Source of the DNA: Pseudomonadota bacterium
GTDB lineage: Bacteria; Desulfobacterota; Desulfovibrionia; Desulfovibrionales; Desulfomicrobiaceae
NCBI GenBank assembly: GCA_018902545.1
Contig: JAHIQM010000005.1
Location: 62,001-126,000, forward strand
Length of the DNA: 64,000 nucleotides
Direction: 5' to 3'
In this document: positions 1 through 9,427 of the stretch, one piece after another
How positions within the stretch are numbered: the stretch's first letter is position 1
Layout: each line of letters begins with the position of its first letter
Notes under the pieces: generated by a model
What the model saw: only the letters and a program-made list of their open reading frames with translations
The model's database searches: none
What the model was told of the DNA's origin: nothing
Translations under genes and position numbers: made by a program

Positions 1-571
1 GGCGGATGCGTCCCGTGCCGATGCCAACCACGGCCGCCGCCGTGGGGTTGGAGGCCACGGCGCGCATGCTCAGGCCAAGCGAGGTGCGGTGAAAGAACCA
101 GGTCAGGATCGCGATGGCGACCACGGTCAGGCCCAGAATCCACAAGGCCTGCGGCAGTACGCTCGCGCCCAGGATCTGCACCGGGACATCCGGGGTCAGC
201 GGGGGAAGCGCCATGCGGTTCGTGCCCCACACGATCTTGATGATCCCGCGCAGGATGATGGACAGGCCCACGGTCAGAAAGATGAGCACCAGATGGTTGT
301 CCGAGCGCGCTGGCCGAAGCCCCACGCGCTCGACGACCATGGCGGTGATGGCAACTAAAATCACTGCCAGCCCCAGGGACGGGATGGTGGGCAGACCCAG
401 GGCGAAGAGGGCCGAGAACATGAACATCCCGCCCAGGGTGACAAAATCCACCTGGATGAAGTTGACTATGCCCATGGTGTTGCTGACCACGCAGAAGCCC
501 AGGGCGATAAGGGCGTAGATGGCCCCACTGGTCAGCCCGCCGAAAATGTATTGCAAAAGATCGGTGTACAA
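1..571 (-). CDS. livH: Branched-chain amino acid ABC transporter permease, LivH type (partial, runs off the left edge)
   Basis: Reading the minus strand from 571 gives an uninterrupted hydrophobic protein beginning YTDLLQYIFGGLTSGAIYAL, followed by ALGFCVVSNTMGIVNFIQVD and, near the window edge, RAVASNPTAAAVVGIG. These are hallmarks of the LivH inner-membrane permease, which with LivM forms the channel of a Liv/HAAT-type importer. The gene is cut at base 1, so only about 190 residues are visible. There is no ATG. I chose TTG at 569-571 because GGA lies about 8 bases upstream. A second in-frame TTG at 581-583 would add METI. No substrate-binding gene precedes it here; livM and the ATPases would be expected to the left of the window. 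Confidence 0.85.
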   Translation of the reverse strand, partial: MYTDLLQYIFGGLTSGAIYALIALGFCVVSNTMGIVNFIQVDFVTLGGMFMFSALFALGLPTIPSLGLAVILVAITAMVVERVGLRPARSDNHLVLIFLTVGLSIILRGIIKIVWGTNRMALPPLTPDVPVQILGASVLPQALWILGLTVVAIAILTWFFHRTSLGLSMRAVASNPTAAAVVGIGTGRIR

Positions 572-1361
572 AATTGTTTCCAACTGCTTGAAATGTGAAG
601 GTGGTTTCGTGTAATGGAGATGGCAGGGAATTTCAAGGATTCCTGCGGGCCTCTCCCGATGCGTTTTGGCCGGACCCTGTCGAAAGTGCTTAAATAAGGT
701 TTATGATCTGGACAAATGCTAAATTCAGCCAATGACCGAAAAATCATTTATGGCTTAGTCGGCAAGCTCGATTTTTGTCTTACACATATTGTATGACAAA
801 TTTCAGGGCTACTCTCTCCATTGATCGAAGGCGCGTATCGCTGAATATCTTAGGCAAATTTCAGTCATCCAGTTGAAATCAACTTCTCTATAGTTTGCTT
901 GGACAAATGTTTTGACTTTTAGCGCATCTTGAGAAAAAAATTGTCTTACAAGTAACCCTTGCTCATAAAAATTTGGCTACTTTATAGTAGTCGCAGGGAT
1001 GTATCGAGAGGCCACTGTAACAAGTCGCGAATGAATCTGGAGGTCATTCTAGCTGAGGAATAATTACTTTTTTATCAGATATTTAAGAATAGATACGTCA
1101 TCCTTCTTCAAAGAGATGACGACTTTTCGCGGACATCTCTATCAAGACCAATGTGAACGTCTCGGCTGTCAGACGAAATAATTTGAGTTCGAAATCAAGA
1201 TCGCGATGACCAAATGATCGCCAGTGGCGTCTTCATGAGTTTTTGCCAAAAATACCAAATTGTTAAAGGTATGCTTGAAATTATTACCCGCGTTGTCCCG
1301 ACAAACGATCTTCACATGGAGCCGGTGGTGATAATGATGTCGCAACTTTGCGGAGCCGGAC
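572..1361. other. AT-rich intergenic region with hairpins
   Basis: This is about 790 bases between the divergent livH and the first sensor kinase, clearly more AT-rich than its surroundings. I see no convincing gene; the short frames on either strand lack a good start and family features. Visible structure includes a 7-bp inverted repeat AGAGATG/CATCTCT (1112-1118 and 1134-1140, 15-base loop) and a 5-bp hairpin CTACT-TTAT-AGTAG (977-990). It presumably holds the promoters for both flanking genes, but I cannot assign -35/-10 boxes confidently. Confidence 0.5.
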
Positions 1362-3698
1362 ATGGCTCCTGAACTCCCTGCAAGACTACCCTCGCAACTT
1401 TTCGGGTTTCAAAATGTGGACGATCTGCTGCTGAACGCTCCCATCGGCATGTTCTCCTCCACTCCCGAAGGGCGATATCTGTACGTAAACCCAGCCTGGG
1501 TCAGCATATTCGGCTACGATTCGCTAGAGGACGTCCTTGTCTCGGTTACTGACATTGCCTCACAGCTTTATTTCAATCCTGACGAAAGGGAAGAATTCAA
1601 ACGGTTGCTTGAACTTCATGGCGAAGTCGTCAACTTCGAAAGCAAGTTCAAACGGCGGGACGGGTCCGTTATCTGGGTGTCCAGAACCGCCAGGACCGTC
1701 CGTAACGGCCAGGGCCAAGTCTCCCACTATCAGGGCTTCACCACGGACATCACCGCGCGCAAGCAATCTGAAGCGGCTCTGCACAAACAAAAAGTCATGC
1801 TGCAGCATCTGTTCGACAGCTCTCCGGAGGCCATCGCCATTGTTGATGAACAGGGTTGTGTTCTGCAGATCAACAAATCCTTCGCTGATCTTTTCGGGTA
1901 CGCATGGGAAGATGCGCCCGGCAAGCAAATAGACGACCTCATCTCCCAGGGCAGCTATCATGACGAAGCGGGGCGCTATTCGGATCTCGTTTTCAAAAAA
2001 GGGAAGATTGTCGAGACGGAAACAGTGCGTTGTAAAAAAGATGGCACCCCCCTCGATGTGGTCCTCATCGGGTATCCCATTCTCCTTGATGGATGCATCG
2101 TCGGCGCCTACGCCATTTACCGCGACATAACGGATCGAAAACAGGCCGAGAAGTCGCTTCTGGAGAGCGAAGCGCGCTTCAAGGCTCTGCACAATGCCTC
2201 TTTCGGGGGCATAACCATCCACGACAAGGGGATCATTCTCGATTGCAATCTGGGGTTGTCCGACATCACCGGATACTCTGTGGACGAACTTATCGGCATG
2301 AATGGGCTGCTGCTTATTGCTGAGATGTCGCGGGAAATGGTCATGAAGAATATTCTGGCCGGGTACGAGAAGCCATACGAGGCATTCGGCCTGCGCAAGA
2401 ACGGCCAGGAGTACCCGCTGCGCCTGGAGGCCAGAAACGTTCCGTACAAGGGCCGTATGGTGCGCATCGTTGAATTCCGGGACGACACCGAACGCAAAAA
2501 GGTCGAAGCTGAGCTGATCAAGGCCAGGGACGCGGCCCAGGCAGCCAACCAGGCCAAGTCTGAATTCTTGGCCAACATGAGTCATGAAATCCGCACCCCC
2601 CTCAACGGCGTCATGGGCCTGATGCAGCTTTTAAAGATCACCCGACTGGACCCCGAACAGCACGAATACGTTTCCATGGCCATGCGCTCCTCGGACCGTT
2701 TGGCGCGTCTGCTGACAGACCTGCTCGATATTTCCAAGATCGAGGCAGGCAAGATGGATGTGATCGACGAGGAATTCACGGTCAAAGAACTGGGCGATGC
2801 CGTGACCGAACTTTTTGCCGTCAATGCCGGTGAAAAAAATGTGTACCTTGAGTATTTCATCGATCCTGACCTGCCCCCGCTTCTGGTCGGCGGCGTGGCC
2901 AGGTTGCGCCAGATTCTTTTCAACCTGGTCGGCAACGCCCTCAAATTCACCGACAAGGGCCGGGTGCTGCTGGAGATGACGCCGCTTTCTTCATCCAGGG
3001 AAGACGAACTGCGGGTCCTTTTTTCCATTTACGACACCGGGATCGGCATTCCCCAGGAAAAGCTCAAAGACCTGTTCAAGCCGTTCGCGCAGGTTGAAGG
3101 TTCCTACACCCGCAAATACCAGGGCGCGGGCCTCGGACTGGCCATCGTGCGGCGTCTGGTCGAGCTCATGCGTGGACACATTTTCATGGAGAGCGTGCTG
3201 GGGGAGGGGACCGAGGTGCACATGGTCTTGCCGTTCAAGACACTGCCGGGAATCGCCCCGGCAAGGATGCGGGAACTTGCTGATCAAAGAAATCCCGCAA
3301 CCCTGCGCATTCTGATGGCCGAAGACGACCCGTCCAATCAGGTTGCCATCTGCAAGCTGCTGGAAAAATCCGGCCATACGGTGACCCTGGCCGAGAATGG
3401 CCTCAAAGCGCTGGAACTTTTGCGCAACGAGGAGTTTGACATGGTGCTCATGGATATCCAGATGCCTGTCATGGGCGGTCTGGAGGCCACCGCGGCCATC
3501 CGCAGCGCCCTCGACCTTGGCGCACGCAAGCACATCCCCATCATCGCCCTGACCGCCTACTCCATGACCGGAGACCGGGAAAAATTTCTTGCCTCGGGAA
3601 TGGACGATTATCTCGCCAAACCGGTCGGCCTGGAGAGCCTGAAGCGAGTTATTAAAAAGCATGCTCCCCGTGCGGGAAGTCATGATGTGCATTCGTGA
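1362..3698 (+). CDS. Hybrid sensor histidine kinase (3x PAS, HisKA, HATPase, receiver)
   Basis: A 778-residue cytoplasmic hybrid kinase with no signal peptide or membrane span. Three PAS domains (about 15-135, 145-260, 270-385) each end in a DIT/DDT-x-RK type linker. They are followed by a HisKA H-box ([12 protein letters not shown]) with phospho-acceptor His408, an HATPase with GIGIP and [16 protein letters not shown] boxes, and a C-terminal receiver (MAEDD, Asp698 in LMDIQMPV, conserved Lys in YLAKP). The start has GGAG 7 bases upstream. It is first in a run of five sensory genes, with 54 bases to the next. No HPt protein or DNA-binding regulator is adjacent, so its output partner is unknown. 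Confidence 0.93.
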   Translation: MAPELPARLPSQLFGFQNVDDLLLNAPIGMFSSTPEGRYLYVNPAWVSIFGYDSLEDVLVSVTDIASQLYFNPDEREEFKRLLELHGEVVNFESKFKRRDGSVIWVSRTARTVRNGQGQVSHYQGFTTDITARKQSEAALHKQKVMLQHLFDSSPEAIAIVDEQGCVLQINKSFADLFGYAWEDAPGKQIDDLISQGSYHDEAGRYSDLVFKKGKIVETETVRCKKDGTPLDVVLIGYPILLDGCIVGAYAIYRDITDRKQAEKSLLESEARFKALHNASFGGITIHDKGIILDCNLGLSDITGYSVDELIGMNGLLLIAEMSREMVMKNILAGYEKPYEAFGLRKNGQEYPLRLEARNVPYKGRMVRIVEFRDDTERKKVEAELIKARDAAQAANQAKSEFLANMSHEIRTPLNGVMGLMQLLKITRLDPEQHEYVSMAMRSSDRLARLLTDLLDISKIEAGKMDVIDEEFTVKELGDAVTELFAVNAGEKNVYLEYFIDPDLPPLLVGGVARLRQILFNLVGNALKFTDKGRVLLEMTPLSSSREDELRVLFSIYDTGIGIPQEKLKDLFKPFAQVEGSYTRKYQGAGLGLAIVRRLVELMRGHIFMESVLGEGTEVHMVLPFKTLPGIAPARMRELADQRNPATLRILMAEDDPSNQVAICKLLEKSGHTVTLAENGLKALELLRNEEFDMVLMDIQMPVMGGLEATAAIRSALDLGARKHIPIIALTAYSMTGDREKFLASGMDDYLAKPVGLESLKRVIKKHAPRAGSHDVHS

Positions 3699-3752
3699 CG
3701 CCACAGTTTTTTTGATGCGGAACCTATTGAAACCGAAGCTCGAGGTCGCTGA

Positions 3753-6700
3753 ATGACAAAAAAATATTCCCGTAAGCCCAAGAAACCTGCTTCCGCCGCT
3801 TCCAACGCTCAGGCATTGCGTAAACCCTCCCTCTACGTTGCGGTGGGAGCGTCTGCTGGTGGCCTGGAAGCCATCGAAGCCTTCTTCTCCGGCATGGCCT
3901 CGGACAGCGGAATGGCCTTTATCGTCATCCAGCACCTTTCCCCGGACTACAAGAGTTTGATGGTCGAGATCCTGTCCAAGAAGACAAGCATGAAAGTGCA
4001 CCGGGCCGAAGACGGCATGCCGGTCCTGCCGGACAACGTGTATCTGATCCCGCCCAAGAAGAATCTGACCATATTTCACGGCAAGCTGCTTTTAAACGAC
4101 CAGGAGCACGTCAAAGGCATTATCAACCTGCCCATCGACATTTTTATTCGTTCCCTGGCCGAGGATCAGGGGGACAAGGCCGTGGCGGTCATCCTTTCGG
4201 GATCGGGCAGCGATGGCATGCGCGGAGTGCGGGCCATCAAGGAATTCGGCGGCATGGTCATGGTCCAGAGCGAAAACTCGGCCAAGTTCGACAGCATGCC
4301 CAGGGCGGCCATCTCCACCGGCCTGGTGGATTTCATCCTGCCCCCCGAGGAGATGCCGGAACGTCTGCTCTCCTACGCCAAACACCCGTTTGTCATCAAG
4401 GCCGAACGCTCGGAGACGGTCATCAGCGACGAGGACGCGCTGACCCGCATCTTCGCCATCCTGCGCGACAAGTTCAAGGCCGACTTCACCTATTATAAGC
4501 CCAGCACCGTAACCAGGCGCATCGAGCGCCGCATGTCCATCAACCGCATCGACGAGATCCGGGACTATGTAGCCTACATGCAGCATTACCCCGGAGAGGC
4601 GGGCACGCTGTTTCGTGAATTTTTGATCGGCGTGACCAGATTCTTCCGGGACCGGGAGGTTTTCGATTCCCTGAAGGAAAAATGGCTTCCCGAAGTTCTG
4701 GATCGGGCCGCAGGTAAGGAGAGCCGGTTCTGGATCGCCGGATGCTCCACGGGCGAAGAGGCCTACACCCTGGCCATCCTGGCCAAGGAGTACATGCTCC
4801 AGGCCGGGATCAACCGCGACCTGAAAATCTTCGCCACGGATATCGACCGCGACGCCGTCCTGTTTGCGGCCAACGGCATTTATCCGGAAAGCATCGCTGC
4901 GGATGTTCCCCAGGAATTGCTGGCCAAGTATTTCTACCGCAAGCAGGAAAGCTACCAGATCTCGCGCAATATCCGCGAGATGGTCGTCTTTGCGCAGCAC
5001 AACCTGATTAAGGACCCCCCATTTACCAACATCGACCTCATCTCCTGCCGCAACCTGCTCATCTACCTGCAGCCCGTCCTGCAGCGCAAGGTTCTGGAAT
5101 TTTTCAATTTTTCTTTGACCGCGAAGGGTGTCCTGCTGCTGGGCACCAGCGAGACCATCGGCGAAATGGGCGATTGTTTCGAGAGCCTCGACCACAAATA
5201 CAAGATCTACCGCACCAAGGGCCGCTTCAAACACAGCCTCGATTCTTCTGATCTGCCCCAGGTTCCGGGGGCGAAGTATCGCGATATTGGCAGCCGTTTC
5301 CCGGCGCTGCGAAGGGAAACGAGCAGCGGTGACGAGCGCATTCTGGAGCGTTTTCTGGAAGCGCTGAGCGCGGAACTCTTCCAACTGGCCGTGGTGGTCA
5401 ACGAGCAGATGGAGGTTTTGCATGTCTTCGGAGACACTACGGGCTATTTCAAGCTGCCTTCTGGCAAACTCTCCAGGGATATTTCCAAAATGGCGGCCCG
5501 GGATCTGGCCATTCCTCTGTCAACCGGCATTCAGAAGGTTTTTCGCAAGCAGGAGGCGCTTCGCTTCTCCAACATCAAATTGCGTGACCTTGATACTCTC
5601 AAAATAGTGGACCTGCGCATTCTGCCTCTGCCCCAGAAAAAAGGGCAGGAGCCGCTGGCGGCGGTCTTTCTGGAAGAGGTCAACCGGCCCGACGTGCTGG
5701 ACAAGAACCAAACCATCCAGGCCTACGACCTGTCCATGGAGGCCGAGCAGCGCATCAGCGACCTGGAGCAGGAACTACAGTTCACCCGCGAGAACCTGCA
5801 GGCCACGGTGGAGGAGCTGGAGACCGCCAACGAGGAGCTTCAGGCCACCAACGAGGAGCTGCTGGCCAGCAACGAGGAACTGCAATCGACCAACGAGGAA
5901 TTGCAGTCCACCAATGAAGAGCTCTATTCCGTCAATTCCGAGTACCAGACCAAGATCGTCGAACTGAGCGAGCTGCACAACGACGTGGACAACCTTTTGA
6001 GCGTCAGCCAGATCGGAAAGCTTCTTCTCGACGAAAATATGGAGATCAGGCGCTTCTCGCCTAAAGTGGCCGATATCTTCAAGGTGCTGGACACGGACAT
6101 TGGTCGCCCCCTGTCACATATTTCCCACCTGCTTGATGATGTCGATCCCGTGCGCATCATCGAGAAGGTGCAGAAGCTTGGCAAGATGACCGAACACGAA
6201 GTGCGCACCAGGGATGGACACTGGTTTCTGATGCGCGTGGTGCCATATTCGGTGGGGCCGAAGGTCTTTTCGGGCACGCTGGTGTCCTTTGTGGACATCA
6301 CGCGCATCAAGCATGGGGAAGAGGCGCTACGCGCAAGCGAAGAAGAGTTCAGAACCCTTTTCGAAACCCTGCCCCTGGGTGTGGTTTACCACGCGGCCGA
6401 GGGCTCCATCATCTCGGCCAATCCCGCTGCGGCGCAGATTCTCGGTCTCACTTTCGACCAACTGCTGGGCAAGACGTCCATGGATCCGCGCTGGCGGATG
6501 ATCCGGGAGGATGGGACCAACGTCCCGGGACATCACCACCCGGCCATGATCGCCCTGCGGACGGGACACCAAGAGGGGCCGGTCGTGCGCGGAGTTTTCC
6601 ACCCGGACATGAACACGCACATCTGGCTCTCCATCACCGCCACGCCGCTCTTCAAACCCGGCAACGGCACTTCGCACCAAGTTTACGCCATCTTCGAGGA

Positions 6701-7115
6701 CATCACCGAAAAAAGGCGGGTGGAGCAGGACTATCAAGTGCTTTTCCGCCAGATGTTCAACGGCTTTTCGGTGCACGACATCATCTGCGATGAGAAAGGG
6801 CATCCCGTGGACTATCGTTTTCTGGCCGTGAATCCGGCTTTTGAGAGGATAACGGGGCTTCGGGGTGATGTTATTCTGGGCAGAACCGTCCTTGAAATCC
6901 TGCCGGGCACCGAGAAAGCCTGGATCGAGTCTTGCGGGCACGTGGCGTTGACCGGCAATCCCGCGCGCTTCGAGCACTATTCTTCGGATCTTGGCAAATA
7001 TTTCCAGGTTTCGGTTTTCCAGCCGGCCCTTGGTCAATTTGCGTGCATCTTTGCCGAGATCGAATGCTCTGAAGCATGCGCCAAACCCGCAAGCGCCCCT
7101 GACCAGGACTCTTGA
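3753..7115 (+). CDS. CheB/CheR fusion protein with coiled coil and PAS domains
   Basis: A 1120-residue fusion. Residues about 20-210 are a CheB-type methylesterase with the nucleophile Ser34 in GASAGG, the IQHLSPD histidine and the SGSGSDGMRG aspartate. Residues about 225-490 are a CheR-type SAM methyltransferase (VTRFFRD, AGCSTGEEAYTLA, ISCRNLLIYL). Then comes a heptad coiled coil of repeated NEEL units (about 660-745) and three PAS modules to the C-terminus. There is no histidine kinase or receiver, so any link to the neighbouring kinases would be through protein contacts or methylation. The architecture is common among two-component-associated CheBR-PAS hybrids. The last PAS closely resembles one in the kinase at 31663. 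The target is not shown by the sequence; it could be a neighbouring sensor or a receptor. Confidence 0.92.
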   Translation: MTKKYSRKPKKPASAASNAQALRKPSLYVAVGASAGGLEAIEAFFSGMASDSGMAFIVIQHLSPDYKSLMVEILSKKTSMKVHRAEDGMPVLPDNVYLIPPKKNLTIFHGKLLLNDQEHVKGIINLPIDIFIRSLAEDQGDKAVAVILSGSGSDGMRGVRAIKEFGGMVMVQSENSAKFDSMPRAAISTGLVDFILPPEEMPERLLSYAKHPFVIKAERSETVISDEDALTRIFAILRDKFKADFTYYKPSTVTRRIERRMSINRIDEIRDYVAYMQHYPGEAGTLFREFLIGVTRFFRDREVFDSLKEKWLPEVLDRAAGKESRFWIAGCSTGEEAYTLAILAKEYMLQAGINRDLKIFATDIDRDAVLFAANGIYPESIAADVPQELLAKYFYRKQESYQISRNIREMVVFAQHNLIKDPPFTNIDLISCRNLLIYLQPVLQRKVLEFFNFSLTAKGVLLLGTSETIGEMGDCFESLDHKYKIYRTKGRFKHSLDSSDLPQVPGAKYRDIGSRFPALRRETSSGDERILERFLEALSAELFQLAVVVNEQMEVLHVFGDTTGYFKLPSGKLSRDISKMAARDLAIPLSTGIQKVFRKQEALRFSNIKLRDLDTLKIVDLRILPLPQKKGQEPLAAVFLEEVNRPDVLDKNQTIQAYDLSMEAEQRISDLEQELQFTRENLQATVEELETANEELQATNEELLASNEELQSTNEELQSTNEELYSVNSEYQTKIVELSELHNDVDNLLSVSQIGKLLLDENMEIRRFSPKVADIFKVLDTDIGRPLSHISHLLDDVDPVRIIEKVQKLGKMTEHEVRTRDGHWFLMRVVPYSVGPKVFSGTLVSFVDITRIKHGEEALRASEEEFRTLFETLPLGVVYHAAEGSIISANPAAAQILGLTFDQLLGKTSMDPRWRMIREDGTNVPGHHHPAMIALRTGHQEGPVVRGVFHPDMNTHIWLSITATPLFKPGNGTSHQVYAIFEDITEKRRVEQDYQVLFRQMFNGFSVHDIICDEKGHPVDYRFLAVNPAFERITGLRGDVILGRTVLEILPGTEKAWIESCGHVALTGNPARFEHYSSDLGKYFQVSVFQPALGQFACIFAEIECSEACAKPASAPDQDS

Positions 7116-7187
7116 CCGAAACCCGGCGCATGCTCATTTAATCTGTGATCCGACCATGATAACTGACAACCCGGAGACAAGAAGAAT

Positions 7188-9203
7188 ATGACCGACTCCT
7201 TTGAAGCCAAGAAAAGAATCCTGCGTGAGCAGGCCGAAGCTCGCTTGGCACAATCAATCAGCACGGTCGAAAGTCTTTCCATGGAAGAGATCAAAACCCT
7301 GTTCCATGAGTATCAGGTCCACCAGATCGAGCTTGAGCTCCAGAACGAGGAACTGCGTAATACCCAAAAGCAGTATGAAATCACGCGGGACCGCTTTGCG
7401 CGCCTCTTCAACGACGCCCCGGTCGGCTATCTGAGCGTCGATAAGAGCGGGGTCATAGCCCAGGCCAATCAGACTTTCGCCGACATGGTCGAAAAGGAGC
7501 CACACACCATTTCTGGGAAGGCGATGGTTGATTTCATTGCCACGGCCGACCGTTCGGCCTTTCTCGGGCGCTTCAAGGCATTCTACAAAAATCCTGTGGG
7601 CAAGGAACTCAGCTTCGCGCTGCTCGGCAAGGGCCGGCTGGTACGCTGTGTCGGCCGGATCGAGACCAAGGGACTTGAAACGGGCCAACGGCTTCTGCTG
7701 ATCCTCAGCGACATCAGCGAGCAGGTCCGGGCGGAAGAGGCCCTGCAGGAGCGGGAGCGTTTTCTGACGTCCATTTTGGAAACCACCCAGGACGGTTTCT
7801 GGGTCATCGATGCAAGCGGCGGTCTGATCGATGTCAACGAAGCCTATTGCCACATGACGGGTTATACGAAAGCGGAGCTTGCAGAGCTGCGCATTGCAGA
7901 TCTCGATGCCCTCGAAGATGACGAGGTGACCGAGGCTCGCATCGAACGCATCGTGAAAAACGGCTCCGAGCGCTTTGAAACCAGGCATCGCCGGAAGGAC
8001 GGCACCCTTTTCGATGTGGAAGTCTCCGCTTCCTTCCTGGACCAACACGGGGGCATGCTCGTCTGCTTTTGCCGCGATATTTCAGATCGCAAATCAGCGG
8101 AATTGGCTTGCCGAGAAAGCGAAATACGTTACCGGCTGCTTTCCGATCTGAGCATGGAGGGGATTGTCATCCACAAGAAGGGCATCGCCATGGATTTGAA
8201 TGCCGCCCTGGCCAGACTTCTCGGTTATGAACCGAAGGAACTACTCGGCAAGAACATGCTCGAATTGATAGTTCATGAGCAGGACCGGGACATTGTCCGT
8301 AAGAGTATTGTTAAGGATTACGCACGGCCATACGTTGTCAGATTTGTGAAGAAAAACGGGGAAGTCTTTTTTGTCGAGCTTGAGGCGCGAAATTTTGAAA
8401 TCAACGGCGAGATCATGCGCGTGGCTTCAGTGCGGGACATCACCGAGCGCAAAAAGTCCGAAGAGGAAATAAGGCGGGTCAATGCGGAACTGCGAAATGC
8501 AATTGCTGAAAAGGACAAATTTTTCTCCATCATCGCCCACGACCTCAAATCTCCCATTTCCGGCTTTCTCTCGCTGACCAAGATCCTGGTCGAAAATTTC
8601 GAGGAATTGACTGTCAAAGAGGTCAACAAGTCTTTGGACGCGTTGTATGCAAGCTCTGTTCGCGTTTACGCGTTGCTGGAAAATCTTCTGGAGTGGGCCA
8701 GAGTCCAGCAAGGGCTGCTGACCTGTTCGCCAAGTCACTTTCTGCTGAAAGGGGTCGTCAGATCGAGCCTTGATTTCAACCACTCCGTCGCCGACCAGAA
8801 AGGAATCGTCTTGCGCGACGAAACCCCGGACGATCTGGTTGTATGCATCGACCCGCCTATGATAGGTACCGTGCTCAGGAACATTGTTTCCAATGCCCTG
8901 AAGTTCTCAAATCGGGGCGGACAGGTGCTTATAACGGCTCGTCAAGATGGAAACATGGTCACCGTTGCGGTGCGGGATGAAGGCGTGGGCATGGACCACC
9001 ACGCCCTGTCCATGCTCTTTTCCCTCGACAACAAGATCACGCGGCCCGGCACCGAGGGCGAAGTGAGCACGGGCCTTGGGCTCATCCTCTGCAAGGAGTT
9101 CATCGAGAAGCACGGCGGCAAGATCTGGGCGGAGAGCAGCCCCGGACAGGGCACCACATTCTATTTTACGCTACCGATCGCCAACAAGGAATGCGCCGTT
9201 TAA
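7188..9203 (+). CDS. PAS sensor histidine kinase without receiver
   Basis: A 671-residue soluble kinase. An N-terminal helical segment (HEYQVHQIELELQNEELR) precedes three PAS domains (about 65-180, 187-305, 310-425). The HisKA box is IIAHDLKSPISG with His451, unlike the SHEIRTPL box of the hybrid neighbours, and the HATPase ends with GLGLILCKEFIEKHGGKI. No receiver follows, so this is a classical kinase whose partner must be a separate receiver; none is adjacent, but free CheY-like proteins lie at 37975 and 20350. It is 72 bases downstream of the CheB/CheR fusion. The start ATG has GGAGA about 15 bases upstream, a rather weak site. Confidence 0.92.
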   Translation: MTDSFEAKKRILREQAEARLAQSISTVESLSMEEIKTLFHEYQVHQIELELQNEELRNTQKQYEITRDRFARLFNDAPVGYLSVDKSGVIAQANQTFADMVEKEPHTISGKAMVDFIATADRSAFLGRFKAFYKNPVGKELSFALLGKGRLVRCVGRIETKGLETGQRLLLILSDISEQVRAEEALQERERFLTSILETTQDGFWVIDASGGLIDVNEAYCHMTGYTKAELAELRIADLDALEDDEVTEARIERIVKNGSERFETRHRRKDGTLFDVEVSASFLDQHGGMLVCFCRDISDRKSAELACRESEIRYRLLSDLSMEGIVIHKKGIAMDLNAALARLLGYEPKELLGKNMLELIVHEQDRDIVRKSIVKDYARPYVVRFVKKNGEVFFVELEARNFEINGEIMRVASVRDITERKKSEEEIRRVNAELRNAIAEKDKFFSIIAHDLKSPISGFLSLTKILVENFEELTVKEVNKSLDALYASSVRVYALLENLLEWARVQQGLLTCSPSHFLLKGVVRSSLDFNHSVADQKGIVLRDETPDDLVVCIDPPMIGTVLRNIVSNALKFSNRGGQVLITARQDGNMVTVAVRDEGVGMDHHALSMLFSLDNKITRPGTEGEVSTGLGLILCKEFIEKHGGKIWAESSPGQGTTFYFTLPIANKECAV

Positions 9204-9310
9204 AACACAAATGAAATCGGCCTGTTGTCTTTTAAATAACGGAGCATCTCATGTCGCCATCACACGCATCCTCCAAAAATGGGGACCGGAATAATCTTGC
9301 GGAGCCGAGA

Positions 9311-9427
9311 ATGATACGGTGGTCAGCGGTGATTTCGACGGTAAAGGAAAGCGATCCCGGTCTCTCCGGCACGCGCAGAGAATGCATGTCCCTTGCTTCG
9401 ACGAGGGCTCAAAAGGAGTCTCGATGA
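9311..9427 (+). CDS. Possible 38-codon leader ORF coupled to the next kinase gene
   Basis: An ATG at 9311 preceded by GGAG (9301-9304, 6-base spacing) opens a 38-codon frame. Its TGA (9425-9427) overlaps the ATG of the downstream kinase (9424) as ATGA. The predicted peptide starts MIRWSAVISTVKESD and resembles nothing I know. The overlap suggests translational coupling or a leader peptide, but a chance frame of this length is quite possible. The kinase has its own strong ribosome site, which lies inside this frame. Confidence 0.3.
   Translation: MIRWSAVISTVKESDPGLSGTRRECMSLASTRAQKESR

Noticed and set aside
89-518. Two plus-strand frames over the left edge
   Set aside because: They lie antisense to the clear LivH-type reading frame and have arginine/proline-rich shadow composition.
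1169-1363. 64-residue minus-strand frame before the first kinase
   Set aside because: No ribosome site or family feature; lies in the AT-rich spacer and overlaps the kinase start.
1560-2585. 341-residue minus-strand frame
   Set aside because: Antisense to PAS domains of the kinase at 1362; high-GC shadow.
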